NCBI GenBank assembly: GCA_019683665.1
Contig: JADGIB010000023.1
Span: 1 to 21,046, forward strand
Origin: Solirubrobacteraceae bacterium
Lineage (GTDB): Bacteria; Actinomycetota; Thermoleophilia; Solirubrobacterales; Solirubrobacteraceae
Direction: 5' to 3'
DNA length: 21,046 bases
Shown here: positions 13,207-19,974 of the stretch, one piece after another
Position numbering within the stretch: position 1 is the first letter of the stretch
Layout: each line of letters starts with the position of its first letter
Translations under genes and position numbers: made by a program
The notes under the pieces: generated by a model
What the model was told of the DNA's origin: nothing
Databases searched by the model: none
Seen by the model: the letters and a program-made list of their open reading frames with translations, nothing else

Positions 13207-15273
13207 CTACAACGCCATGGCCGCCTTCTCCGCCTCGGCCACCACCTTCTGGGCGAGGTGCGCCGGCACCTCCTCGTAGCGCAGGAACTCCATCGTGTAG
13301 TCCCCCTGGCCGCCGGTCAGCGACCGCAGGTCGGGCGCGTAGCTGAGCATCTCCGCCATCGGCACCTCGGCCTTGATCTCGGTCATGCCGCCCGCCGGCT
13401 CCATCCCCTGCGGCCGGCCGCGGCGGGCGTTGAGGTCGCCGATGACGTCGCCGACGCAGTCCTCGGGCACCGAGACGGTGACGAGCATGATCGGCTCCAG
13501 CAGCGCCCCGTCGGCCTGCGCCATCGCCTCGCGCATCGCGATCGCGCCGGCGGTCTTGAACGCCATCTCGGAGCTGTCGACCGAGTGGTAGGAGCCGTCG
13601 ACGAGCCGGACGCGGACGTCCTTGACCGGGAAGCCGGCGACCGGCCCGCTCTGCATCGCCTCGCGGACGCCCTTCTCGACGGCGGGGATGAACTGGCTCG
13701 GGATCACCCCGCCCTTGATCTCGTCGACGAACTCGAAGCCGCTGCCGGGCGCGAGCGGCTCGATCTCGATGTGGCAGTCGCCGAACTGGCCGCGCCCGCC
13801 GGACTGCTTCTTGTGGCGCCCGTGCGCCTTCGCCGGGCGGCGCAGCGTCTCCTGGTAGGGGACGCGCGGCGGCTTCAGCGTCACCTCGGCGCCGAAGCGC
13901 TCGCGCAGGCGGTCGACGATGACCTCGACGTGGATCTGCGACAGGCCGGCGACGATCTGCTCGCCGGTCTGCTCGTCGCGGTGCAGGTCGATCGTCGGGT
14001 CCTCCTCCTGGAGGCGGCGCAGCGCGCTGAAGACCTTGTCCTCGTCGCCCTTCGCCTTCGGCTCCATCGCGAAGGCCATGACCGGGGCGGGCAGCGGGAT
14101 CGACGGCATCTCGATCGGCTCGTCGCGGTCGGCGAGCCAGTCGCCGGCCCGGGTCTGCTTGAGCTTGGCGACCGCGCCGATGTCGCCGGGCCCGAACTCG
14201 TCGACGAGGACGGTGTCCTTGCCGCTGAACGTCAGCAGCTGCCCGATCCGCTCCTTGGCGTGGGCGCGCGTGTTCAGCACCTGGCTGTCCTTGCGCAGGA
14301 CGCCCTGGTAGACGCGGAAGAGGTTGAGGCGCCCGGCGAACGGGTCGGCGCGGGTCTTGAAGACGTAGGCGAACAGCTCGGCGTCCTCGGTCGGCTCGAG
14401 GGTCAGGTCGCCGACGTCGAGGCCGCCGTGCTTCACGGGGCTGGGCAGGTCCTCGACGATCGCGTCGAGCAGCCGGTTCGTCGCCATGTTGCGGGTGGCG
14501 ACGCCGCAGGTGACGGGGAAGATGTCGCCGTGGTTCGTGCCCTCCTTGAGGGCGTCGACGATCTCCTCGTGCGAGATCTCCTCGCCCTCGAGGTAGCGCT
14601 CCATGAGCGGCTCGGAGACCTCGGCGACCTCGTCCATCAGCTTCTCGCGGTACGTCTCGGCCTGGGCGCGCAGGTCGTCGGGGATCTCGATCTCGGTGCA
14701 GTTGTCGCGTGACGCGTCGGCGTAGACGTAGGCCTTCATGTCGACGAGGTCGACGACGCCCTGGACGTCGTGCTCGCGGCCGATCGGGATCTCGGTGGCG
14801 ACGACGTGCGGGCCGAAGGCGGCCTTCAGCGCGTCGAGGGTGCGGAAGAAGTCGGCCCGCTCGCGGTCGAGCATGTTCACGAAGACGAGGCGGGCGAGGT
14901 CGAGCTCCGCGGCGCGGCGCCACAGCCGGGTCGTCGACACCTCCACGCCCATGACGGCGTTGACGACGAACACGGCCGACTCGCAGACGCGCAGCGCGCC
15001 GAGGGCGTCGGCGACGAACGACGGGTCGCCGGGCGTGTCGAGGAGGTTGATGCGGCGGTCCTGCCACTCGAAGGAGCTCAGCGTCGCGCCGATCGACATC
15101 TGGCGCGCCCGCTCGTCGGGGTCCGAGTCCGAGACCGTCGTGCCCTCGACGACCGATCCGAGGCGGTTGATCGCCCCGGCCTGGAAGAGCAACGCCTCGT
15201 GCAGCGAGGTCTTGCCGCTCCCCCGGTGGCCGACGAGTGCGACGTTGCGAATGCGGTCTGCACGCTTGTGCAT
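13207..15273 (-). CDS. Elongation factor G-like translational GTPase (EF-G2 type)
   Basis: A 688-aa protein with the full EF-G domain order: GTPase domain (about 8-270), beta-barrel II, then III, IV and V. The P-loop is GHRGSGKT (15-22). Other G motifs depart from a canonical EF-G: switch I lacks the RGITI sequence (it reads ARQMSIGATL), the DTPGH motif is DTPGD (79-83), so the catalytic histidine is replaced, and NKxD is NMLD (133-136). This places it with the EF-G2/FusA2-like paralogues rather than the essential translocase, and it is not in a str operon. The ATG at 15273 has AGAGGAG 7 nt upstream; a TAGGGT -10 lies at 15311-15306. It leads an operon with a zinc-ribbon protein, a 74-aa protein and an RNase HI-like protein. 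Its GTPase activity may be altered. Confidence 0.9.
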   Translation of the reverse strand: MHKRADRIRNVALVGHRGSGKTSLHEALLFQAGAINRLGSVVEGTTVSDSDPDERARQMSIGATLSSFEWQDRRINLLDTPGDPSFVADALGALRVCESAVFVVNAVMGVEVSTTRLWRRAAELDLARLVFVNMLDRERADFFRTLDALKAAFGPHVVATEIPIGREHDVQGVVDLVDMKAYVYADASRDNCTEIEIPDDLRAQAETYREKLMDEVAEVSEPLMERYLEGEEISHEEIVDALKEGTNHGDIFPVTCGVATRNMATNRLLDAIVEDLPSPVKHGGLDVGDLTLEPTEDAELFAYVFKTRADPFAGRLNLFRVYQGVLRKDSQVLNTRAHAKERIGQLLTFSGKDTVLVDEFGPGDIGAVAKLKQTRAGDWLADRDEPIEMPSIPLPAPVMAFAMEPKAKGDEDKVFSALRRLQEEDPTIDLHRDEQTGEQIVAGLSQIHVEVIVDRLRERFGAEVTLKPPRVPYQETLRRPAKAHGRHKKQSGGRGQFGDCHIEIEPLAPGSGFEFVDEIKGGVIPSQFIPAVEKGVREAMQSGPVAGFPVKDVRVRLVDGSYHSVDSSEMAFKTAGAIAMREAMAQADGALLEPIMLVTVSVPEDCVGDVIGDLNARRGRPQGMEPAGGMTEIKAEVPMAEMLSYAPDLRSLTGGQGDYTMEFLRYEEVPAHLAQKVVAEAEKAAMAL

Positions 15274-15305
15274 ACCTACGCTCCTCTCTCCTCGTGGAGC
15301 TTCGG

Positions 15306-15311
15306 ACCCTA
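15306..15311 (-). promoter_or_regulatory. Putative -10 of the EF-G-like operon
   Basis: On the minus strand this reads TAGGGT, 32 nt before the ATG, with a good ribosome binding site in between. It lies in the 45-bp gap shared with the divergent membrane-protein gene. No strong -35 is seen. Confidence 0.35.
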
Positions 15312-15318
15312 CACCCGC

Positions 15319-16134
15319 ATGGACCTGCCCTGGTCGCCTTCCGTCGTCGCCCTTGACGCCGTGCAGGCGGCCTGCGTCGCGCTGCCCGCGGCCGGGCTGC
15401 CGTGGGCGCTGCGCCGCTTCGAGGGCCGCTGGTGGGCGCTCATCCCGCCGGCGTCGATCGTCGGCGTCGTCTACGGGATCACGGCGCTGCCGGGGCTGGC
15501 CGGCGCGCTCACGTGGCTGGCGCTGATCGCGTGCCCGCCGCTGGCCGCCGCCGCGCTCGGCTGGGCCGCGCACGGGGCGCGCCCGGCGTACGCGCTCGCG
15601 GCGGTGCCGCTGCTGGCGGGCGCATGGGCGTGGTCGGACGCGCTCGGCGGGCACCTGTGCGCGGTCGCGCTGTCGGCGCTGTCGACGGTGACGCTCGCGC
15701 GGCTGCTGCGCGGCGTCGCGCCGGTCCTGCTCCTGAAGCTCGGGATCGTCGCGATGGCGGTCGCCGACGTCGTCCTCATCCTCACCGAGGAGCTGCAGGC
15801 ACCCAGCCACGCGCTGAACGCGGCCGCGCCCCCGGCCCGGCTCCCCCGGCTGCAGGTGGCGATCGTCGACCCGGCGTCGATGGGCTACGGGGACCTGTTC
15901 CTGGCCGCCTGCCTCGGCGCGGTCGTCGCCGCCGAGGCGGCGCGCCGCGGCGACCAGGCGCGGATCGCCGGGCTCGTGCTCGTCCTGGCCGTCGCCTTCG
16001 ACGCGCTGTTCCTCGTGCTCGACACGCTGCCGGCGACGGTGCCGGTCGCGGTCGCGCTCGGGGTCTGGGAGGTCGTGCGCCGGCGGCGGTCAGGCCGCGG
16101 CGGGGCCGACGTCGGGGTCGGCCTGCAGCCGTGA
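15319..16134 (+). CDS. Nine-helix membrane protein, candidate presenilin-like GxGD aspartyl protease
   Basis: A 271-aa hydrophobic protein with about nine membrane segments (roughly 7-27, 38-58, 62-82, 88-104, 112-130, 134-156, 179-205, 215-234, 236-253). Segment 6 carries a buried aspartate in MAVADVVLIL (D150). After a hydrophilic loop, segment 7 has SMGYGDLFLAACLG, a GxGD motif (D192). Segment 9 begins LPATVPVAVALG (237-248), resembling the presenilin PAL motif. The order TM6 Asp, loop, TM7 GxGD, TM8, TM9 PAL is that of presenilin/signal peptide peptidase (family A22). Prepilin peptidases (A24) share GxGD and a Pro-rich final helix but space their first aspartate differently. The ATG at 15319 lacks a ribosome binding site. 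The gene overlaps the convergent sigma factor gene by 45 bp. The gene itself is sure; the protease call is inference. Confidence 0.55.
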   Translation: MDLPWSPSVVALDAVQAACVALPAAGLPWALRRFEGRWWALIPPASIVGVVYGITALPGLAGALTWLALIACPPLAAAALGWAAHGARPAYALAAVPLLAGAWAWSDALGGHLCAVALSALSTVTLARLLRGVAPVLLLKLGIVAMAVADVVLILTEELQAPSHALNAAAPPARLPRLQVAIVDPASMGYGDLFLAACLGAVVAAEAARRGDQARIAGLVLVLAVAFDALFLVLDTLPATVPVAVALGVWEVVRRRRSGRGGADVGVGLQP

Positions 16135-16887
16135 GCGCAGCCGCAGCACGGCCTTCGTGTGCAGCTGGGAGATGCGCGACTCGGTGACGCCGAGGACCTC
16201 GCCGATCTCGCGCAGCGTCAGGTTCTCGTAGTAGTAGAGGGCGACGACGAGCTTCTCGCGCTCGGGCAGGCGGGCGATCGCGTCGGCGACGCGGTCCTTG
16301 AGGTCGGTGGCGTCCATGATCGACGCCGGGTCCTCGGCCTGCGGGTCCTGGAGCGTGTCGAGGAGCGAGACCTGGTCGCCGCTGGCGTCCGAGACGGTCC
16401 ACAGCTCGTCGAGCGCGGCGACCGACGAGTTCGAGATCTGCAGCAGCGAGTCCTGGAACTCCTCGACGGTGATGCCGAGCTCCTCGGCCATCTCCTCGTC
16501 GGTCGGGGCGCGCTGGAGGCGGTGCTCGAGGACGGAGTTCGCGCGCTCGATGTCGCGGGCGCGGGCGCGGACCGAGCGCGGCACCCAGTCCAGCGAGCGC
16601 AGCTCGTCGATGATCGCGCCCTTGATGCGCGTGATCGCGTACGTCTCGAACTTGATCTCGCGGTCGGGGTCGAAGCGCTCGATCGCCGAGATGAGCCCGA
16701 CGAGCCCGTAGGAGATGAGGTCGGCCTCCTCGACGTGCGCGGGCAGCCCGGACGCCATCCGCCCGGCGACGTACTTCACGAGCGGCGAGTACGCGACGAC
16801 GAGGCGCTCACGCGCCCGGTCGTCCCCCGTCGACGTGTAGCGTCGCCAGAGGTCTCGCAGCTCGATCGCTTTGACGTTGGTCTCCAC
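16090..16887 (-). CDS. FliA/WhiG-family sigma factor
   Basis: A 265-aa group 3 sigma factor. Region 2 (about 28-100) contains the VKYVAGRMASGLP core-binding stretch and EADLISYGLVGLISAIERFD, followed by FETYAITRIKGAIIDELRSL. Region 3 (about 103-150) starts WVPRSVRARARDIERA, and the region 4 helix-turn-helix is at about 205-255 (LREIGEVLGVTESRISQLHT). WVPRSVR and FETYA are hallmarks of WhiG/FliA, which control sporulation in Streptomyces or flagella elsewhere; which applies here cannot be told. The GTG start at 16887 has GGGAG about 10 nt upstream. It follows a Xer recombinase gene by 19 nt on the same strand, so they are likely cotranscribed. As I recall, whiG of Streptomyces also lies close to a Xer gene. 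Its last 45 bp overlap the convergent membrane-protein gene. Confidence 0.93.
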   Translation of the reverse strand: METNVKAIELRDLWRRYTSTGDDRARERLVVAYSPLVKYVAGRMASGLPAHVEEADLISYGLVGLISAIERFDPDREIKFETYAITRIKGAIIDELRSLDWVPRSVRARARDIERANSVLEHRLQRAPTDEEMAEELGITVEEFQDSLLQISNSSVAALDELWTVSDASGDQVSLLDTLQDPQAEDPASIMDATDLKDRVADAIARLPEREKLVVALYYYENLTLREIGEVLGVTESRISQLHTKAVLRLRSRLQADPDVGPAAA

Positions 16888-16906
16888 GAGTCCCGGTCTC
16901 CCGCGC

Positions 16907-17827
16907 TCACGCGCGTGGATGGCTTCGCGCGTACGCGGTGCGCAACCGCGCGGACTCTACCCGAGTGTAGATCTGGGTCGTGCTGATCGTGCTGTGGCCC
17001 AGCAGCTCCTGGATCGCCCGCAGGTCGGCGCCGCCGTCGAGGAGGTGGGTGGCGAACGAGTGGCGCAGCGCGTGGGGCGAGACGCCGCCCTGCAGGCCGA
17101 CCTGGCGGGTCCACACGCGCAGCCGCCGGCGCACGTCCGAGGTCGACAGCCGGCGGCCCGACTTCGACACGAACAGCGCGTCGGTCGGGGTGCGCGCGGC
17201 GCGGTCGACGAGGACCGGGCGGGCCCGCTCCAGGTAGCGGGCGACCGCGCGCAGCGCCGTCTCCCCCGCGGGGACGATCCGGGTCTTGCCGCCCTTGCCC
17301 TCCACGCGGACGGCCTCGGCGTCGAACTGCACGGAGGCGACGTCGAGGCGGACGATCTCCTCGGCCCGCAGCCCGCAGGCGTAGGCCAGCTCGAACATCG
17401 CGCGGTCGCGCGCCTCCAGCGGCGTCGAGGCGGGGATGCGGTCCAGCAGCCGCGACATCTCCTCGGGCTTGAGGACCCGCGGCAGCTTCTGCGGCCGGCG
17501 CGGCGACGGCACGAGGTCGGCCGGGTTGTGGTCGATCTCGCCGTGCTCGCGCAGCGCCCGGAACAGGGCGCGCAGCGACGCGAGCTTGCGCGCGACCGTC
17601 GTCGGCGCGTGCCCGGCCTCCGACAGCGACGCGGCGTAGCGGCGCAGCACCCGCGTCCCGGCCGCGGCCGGCTCGACCCCGGCGGCGGTCGCCCAGGCCG
17701 CGAAGCCACGGGCGTCGGCGCCGTACTCGGTGCGGGTCCGCTCGGCGACCCCGCGGCGGCGCAGGTCGGCGTCCAGGAGGCCGAGCGCGGCCTGCCAGGC
17801 GGGACTAGCCTCCGGGACCGTGGCCAT
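16907..17827 (-). CDS. Tyrosine recombinase XerC/XerD
   Basis: A 306-aa site-specific tyrosine recombinase of the size of XerC/XerD, which resolve chromosome dimers at dif. The N-terminal SAM-like DNA-binding domain (about 8-100) has RTEYGADARGFAAW. The catalytic set is complete: R154 in CGLRAEE, K178 in EGKGGKTR, H252 and R255 in HALRHSFATH, H278 in LGHSTIST and the nucleophile Y287 in IYTRVE. The ATG at 17827 is the last start before the conserved domain; ATG 17836 and GTG 17848 are further options and no Shine-Dalgarno sequence decides between them. The 5' end overlaps the divergent gene at 17820. Its position beside the WhiG-type sigma factor favours a chromosomal housekeeping Xer over a mobile-element integrase, and no element ends are visible. 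Confidence 0.93.
   Translation of the reverse strand: MATVPEASPAWQAALGLLDADLRRRGVAERTRTEYGADARGFAAWATAAGVEPAAAGTRVLRRYAASLSEAGHAPTTVARKLASLRALFRALREHGEIDHNPADLVPSPRRPQKLPRVLKPEEMSRLLDRIPASTPLEARDRAMFELAYACGLRAEEIVRLDVASVQFDAEAVRVEGKGGKTRIVPAGETALRAVARYLERARPVLVDRAARTPTDALFVSKSGRRLSTSDVRRRLRVWTRQVGLQGGVSPHALRHSFATHLLDGGADLRAIQELLGHSTISTTQIYTRVESARLRTAYARSHPRA
17806..17811 (+). promoter_or_regulatory. Putative -10 of the 93-aa protein gene (leaderless)
   Basis: TAGCCT ends 8 nt before the GTG at 17820, the spacing typical of a leaderless actinobacterial transcript. It lies inside the xer coding region on the opposite strand. Confidence 0.4.
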
Positions 17828-18101
17828 CTTCTGCATCGACACCGACACCGGTCAGGTCGCCACCGTTCGCCAGCTCGTGGAGGCGGGCATCGCCACCGAG
17901 GACGGGCAGGTGCCGCGGCCCTGGCTGCGCATCCAGGGGACCGACGACGCGACGACGCTGTGGTACGCCGTGATGCGGCGGCGGGAACGCGGGATCTTCA
18001 TCGGCAGCCTGGTGTTTCGCCACACCCCCCACCATGACCTGCTCCTGAGCCGCGGCTGGGAGGAGGTTCCCCCGGATCAGATCGGCGTCAGGCCGTCCTG
18101 A
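17820..18101 (+). CDS. Hypothetical protein, 93 aa
   Basis: I do not recognise this 93-aa soluble protein. It has an ordered look: MAIFCIDTDTGQVATVRQLV, then GIATEDGQVPRPWLRIQGTD, TTLWYAVMRRRERGIFIGSLVF and a C-terminal LLLSRGWEEVPPDQIG. There are two invariant-looking tryptophans, no signal peptide and no metal motif. The GTG at 17820 is chosen because TAGCCT sits 8 nt upstream and the codon bias becomes coding from here; upstream in frame it only mirrors the xer gene. The first 8 bases overlap the start of the divergent xer gene. It is convergent with the L,D-transpeptidase gene. The coding nature is likely, the function unknown. Confidence 0.68.
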   Translation: MAIFCIDTDTGQVATVRQLVEAGIATEDGQVPRPWLRIQGTDDATTLWYAVMRRRERGIFIGSLVFRHTPHHDLLLSRGWEEVPPDQIGVRPS

Positions 18102-18163
18102 CCCCGGTCCCCGGCTGCACCCGCGGGTCGCGCCCCTGGCCGAACCCCGCTCCCGGCGACCGG

Positions 18164-18178
18164 GCCCGCCGGGCGGGC
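18164..18178. terminator. GC inverted repeat between convergent genes
   Basis: GCCCGCC and GGCGGGC are perfect complements around a single G, which would fold as a 5-bp stem with a 5-nt loop, just before the end of the L,D-transpeptidase gene. It is a plausible terminator, but a chance repeat is possible in sequence this rich in G and C. Confidence 0.3.
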
Positions 18179-18185
18179 GCCTCCC

Positions 18186-19238
18186 TTACTCGATGTAGAT
18201 CGGGGCGCCGACCGGGACCTCGTCGTAGAGCTCCTCGACGTCGGGGATCCGCATGCCGACGCAGCCGTGCGAGGCGGCGGTGCCGATCGTGTGGTACTGG
18301 CTGGGGTCGATCCCGTGGATGCCGGCGCCGTCGTAGATGCCCATCCAGCGGGACTTCAGCGGGTTCTCCGGGACGCCGCCGGGGATGACCTTGCCGGCGA
18401 GGTCGCCGGTCCAGTCGGAGTACGGGACGTTCCAGGCCGGGTCGATCGCCTTGTTCTGGATGTGGTAGAGCCCGGCGGGGGTCTCGAGGCCCTGCTGGCC
18501 GACGCGCACGTCGTAGGTCTTCTCGAGCTTCAGGCCCTTCCACAGGTGGAGCTTGAACGCGTTGCGGTCGACGGTGAGGACGACCGGGTAGTTCTCGGCC
18601 AGCGTCTCGCGGGTGACGGCCGGCTCGACCGTGCGGGTCTTCGCGCGCACGGTCCGCTTCGCGTCCGGGTTGGCGATCGCGGCCTCGATGCGGCGCTTCA
18701 GCCTGCGCGCCTTCAGCTCGACGCCGGGGCGGCCGTCGGTGGCGCCGAGGTCCTCGGCGCTGTTGAACGAGATCTCGGCGTCGACGGGCGCGACGTCGAC
18801 GTCCTTCTTGATGTCGGCGACGAAGCGGCTGATCGCCTTGCGCGAGTACTCGACCTGGGCCGGGATCGTCGCGTTCACCTTCCCGCCGGTCGCCTGGCGC
18901 CAGGCGCGCTCGAGGACCCCGCCCTCCTGGCTGCGCCGCATCGCCTCGTCGACCATCCCGTCGACGTCGGCGCGGACGTGGGCGTCCTTCGCGGTGAGCT
19001 TCCACGTGCGCCCGTCGTAGGTGACGACGATCGGCTCGTCGAGCGGCTCGAGGAGCTCGCGGCGGACCTTCGCGCGCGCCTCCGCCTCGGTCAGGCCGCC
19101 CACGTCGACGGTGCCGACGCGCACGCCGTCGGCGATCTTGTCCTTGCCGCGGGCGTCGAGCACGGCGACGGCCACGGCGAGGCCGCCGAGGACGAGGACG
19201 ACGACGGCGGCGGTGATGACGACGAGTCGGCGACGCAC
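18186..19238 (-). CDS. L,D-transpeptidase (YkuD domain) with membrane anchor
   Basis: A 350-aa cell-envelope protein. An N-terminal membrane anchor (about 5-27, LVVITAAVVVLVLGGLAVAV) follows MRRR, so the bulk is outside the membrane. Next comes a region like the peptidoglycan-binding domain of VanW/L,D-transpeptidase proteins (about 38-205, starting DGVRVGTVDVGGLTEAEA). The C-terminal YkuD catalytic domain (about 217-350) contains IHGID (H308) and the active-site SHGCVGMRI (S323, H324, G325, nucleophile C326). Such enzymes make 3-3 crosslinks in peptidoglycan or attach proteins to it. The GTG at 19238 is supported by TACCAT 8 nt upstream and by placing the basic residues directly before the anchor. 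The gene is monocistronic, downstream of the deoxyribonucleotidase-like gene and its hairpins. Confidence 0.93.
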   Translation of the reverse strand: MRRRLVVITAAVVVLVLGGLAVAVAVLDARGKDKIADGVRVGTVDVGGLTEAEARAKVRRELLEPLDEPIVVTYDGRTWKLTAKDAHVRADVDGMVDEAMRRSQEGGVLERAWRQATGGKVNATIPAQVEYSRKAISRFVADIKKDVDVAPVDAEISFNSAEDLGATDGRPGVELKARRLKRRIEAAIANPDAKRTVRAKTRTVEPAVTRETLAENYPVVLTVDRNAFKLHLWKGLKLEKTYDVRVGQQGLETPAGLYHIQNKAIDPAWNVPYSDWTGDLAGKVIPGGVPENPLKSRWMGIYDGAGIHGIDPSQYHTIGTAASHGCVGMRIPDVEELYDEVPVGAPIYIE

Positions 19239-19246
19239 CCCGCGCC

Positions 19247-19252
19247 ATGGTA
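19247..19252 (-). promoter_or_regulatory. Putative -10 of the L,D-transpeptidase gene (leaderless)
   Basis: On the minus strand this reads TACCAT, 8 nt before the GTG start at 19238. No Shine-Dalgarno sequence is present, in keeping with a leaderless transcript. Confidence 0.4.
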
Positions 19253-19272
19253 GGCGAGAACCGGGCTTCTGC

Positions 19273-19310
19273 GCGAGCGTTGCAAGCTCGCCGTCACCGG
19301 GAGGTCCCGG
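19273..19310 (-). terminator. Two tandem hairpins after the deoxyribonucleotidase-like gene
   Basis: GCGAGC-GTTGCAA-GCTCGC (19273-19291) and CCGGG-AGGT-CCCGG (19298-19309, extendable by one base pair) lie side by side in the 135-bp gap between two genes of the same strand. They would stop transcripts of the upstream HAD gene before the L,D-transpeptidase promoter. Confidence 0.45.
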
Positions 19311-19373
19311 CGCGGACGCCCCGACGCCCGAGGCACCGCAAAGCGGCGCGTCGCGGCCCGTCCGGCGGCGGCG

Positions 19374-19940
19374 CTACGCGCGCGGGGCGCCGTCGAGCAG
19401 CGGGGCGAGCGCCCGCTCCAGCCCGGGCCAGTCGTCGGCCCAGATCACGTCCTCGATCTCGCACAGCTCGGCGTTCCACGGGTGGCGCAGCGTGGCGACG
19501 GCGATCCCGGCGTCGATCGCGTGCTGGAGGTTCACGGGCGAGTCGTCGATGAGCAGGTCGATCCCGATCTCGCGGCAGCGCGCGACCTTGTCGAACGAGC
19601 AGTAGAGCTCGTCGAACGGCAGCCCGATCCGGTGCAGCCACTGCTCGGTCGCCGGGTGGCAGCGGTCGCGGCGGTGGCTGGTGACGTGGATGAAGTGGCC
19701 GGCCTCGTGCCAGCGGCGGACGGCCCCGACGGCGCCCGGGTACGGCTCGGCGGCGAGGATCGCCTCGTCGCTGTGGGTCTCTTCGATGCACACCTCGAGC
19801 TGCTTGGGCTTGAGGCGCGTGATGCCCCAGTCGAACTGCTCCTCGTAGGGCAGGTCGATGCCGAAGCGGCGCCGGGCCGCGTCCGAGAGGACGTCCCAGT
19901 AGTGGTGCAGCGTCGAGTCGATGTCGATGGCGATGCGCAT
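19374..19940 (-). CDS. HAD phosphatase, 5'(3')-deoxyribonucleotidase-like (NT5C type)
   Basis: A 188-aa HAD-fold phosphatase. Motif I is DIDST (D6, D8), motif II is VTSHR (T87), the motif III lysine is in SFDKVARC (K118) and motif IV is LLIDDSPVN (D132, D133). The DIDST form and the PYPGA segment before motif II match the NT5C-type family, whose members remove phosphate from deoxyribonucleoside monophosphates; the true substrate here is unproven. The ATG at 19940 has GGGAG 8 nt upstream, and TAGACT (19965-19960) fits as its -10. It is divergent from the alpha/beta hydrolase, with the two predicted -10 boxes overlapping. No operon partner is seen. Confidence 0.85.
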   Translation of the reverse strand: MRIAIDIDSTLHHYWDVLSDAARRRFGIDLPYEEQFDWGITRLKPKQLEVCIEETHSDEAILAAEPYPGAVGAVRRWHEAGHFIHVTSHRRDRCHPATEQWLHRIGLPFDELYCSFDKVARCREIGIDLLIDDSPVNLQHAIDAGIAVATLRHPWNAELCEIEDVIWADDWPGLERALAPLLDGAPRA

Positions 19941-19958
19941 CCGGGCGGCTCCCGCGTC

Positions 19959-19969
19959 TAGTCTAGGTT
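19959..19969. promoter_or_regulatory. Overlapping divergent -10 elements
   Basis: The 11 bp TAGTCTAGGTT hold TAGTCT and TAGGTT on the plus strand (TAGGTT ends 5 nt before the GTG at 19975) and TAGACT on the minus strand (19965-19960, 19 nt before the ATG at 19940). The gap between the two start codons is only 34 bp, so both promoters must overlap here and RNA polymerase could serve only one direction at a time. Confidence 0.4.
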
Positions 19970-19974
19970 CCACC

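Noticed and set aside
15319..16134. Prepilin peptidase (A24) identity for the nine-helix protein
   Set aside because: The GxGD and Pro-rich last helix are shared, but there is no cytoplasmic Cys-rich domain, no LPD-type first motif, and the two candidate aspartates lie on neighbouring helices 42 residues apart. It is kept only as the alternative.
16907..17827. Integrase of a genomic island
   Set aside because: Size and motifs fit a housekeeping Xer protein; there is no adjacent tRNA, excisionase, direct-repeat ends or shift in composition.
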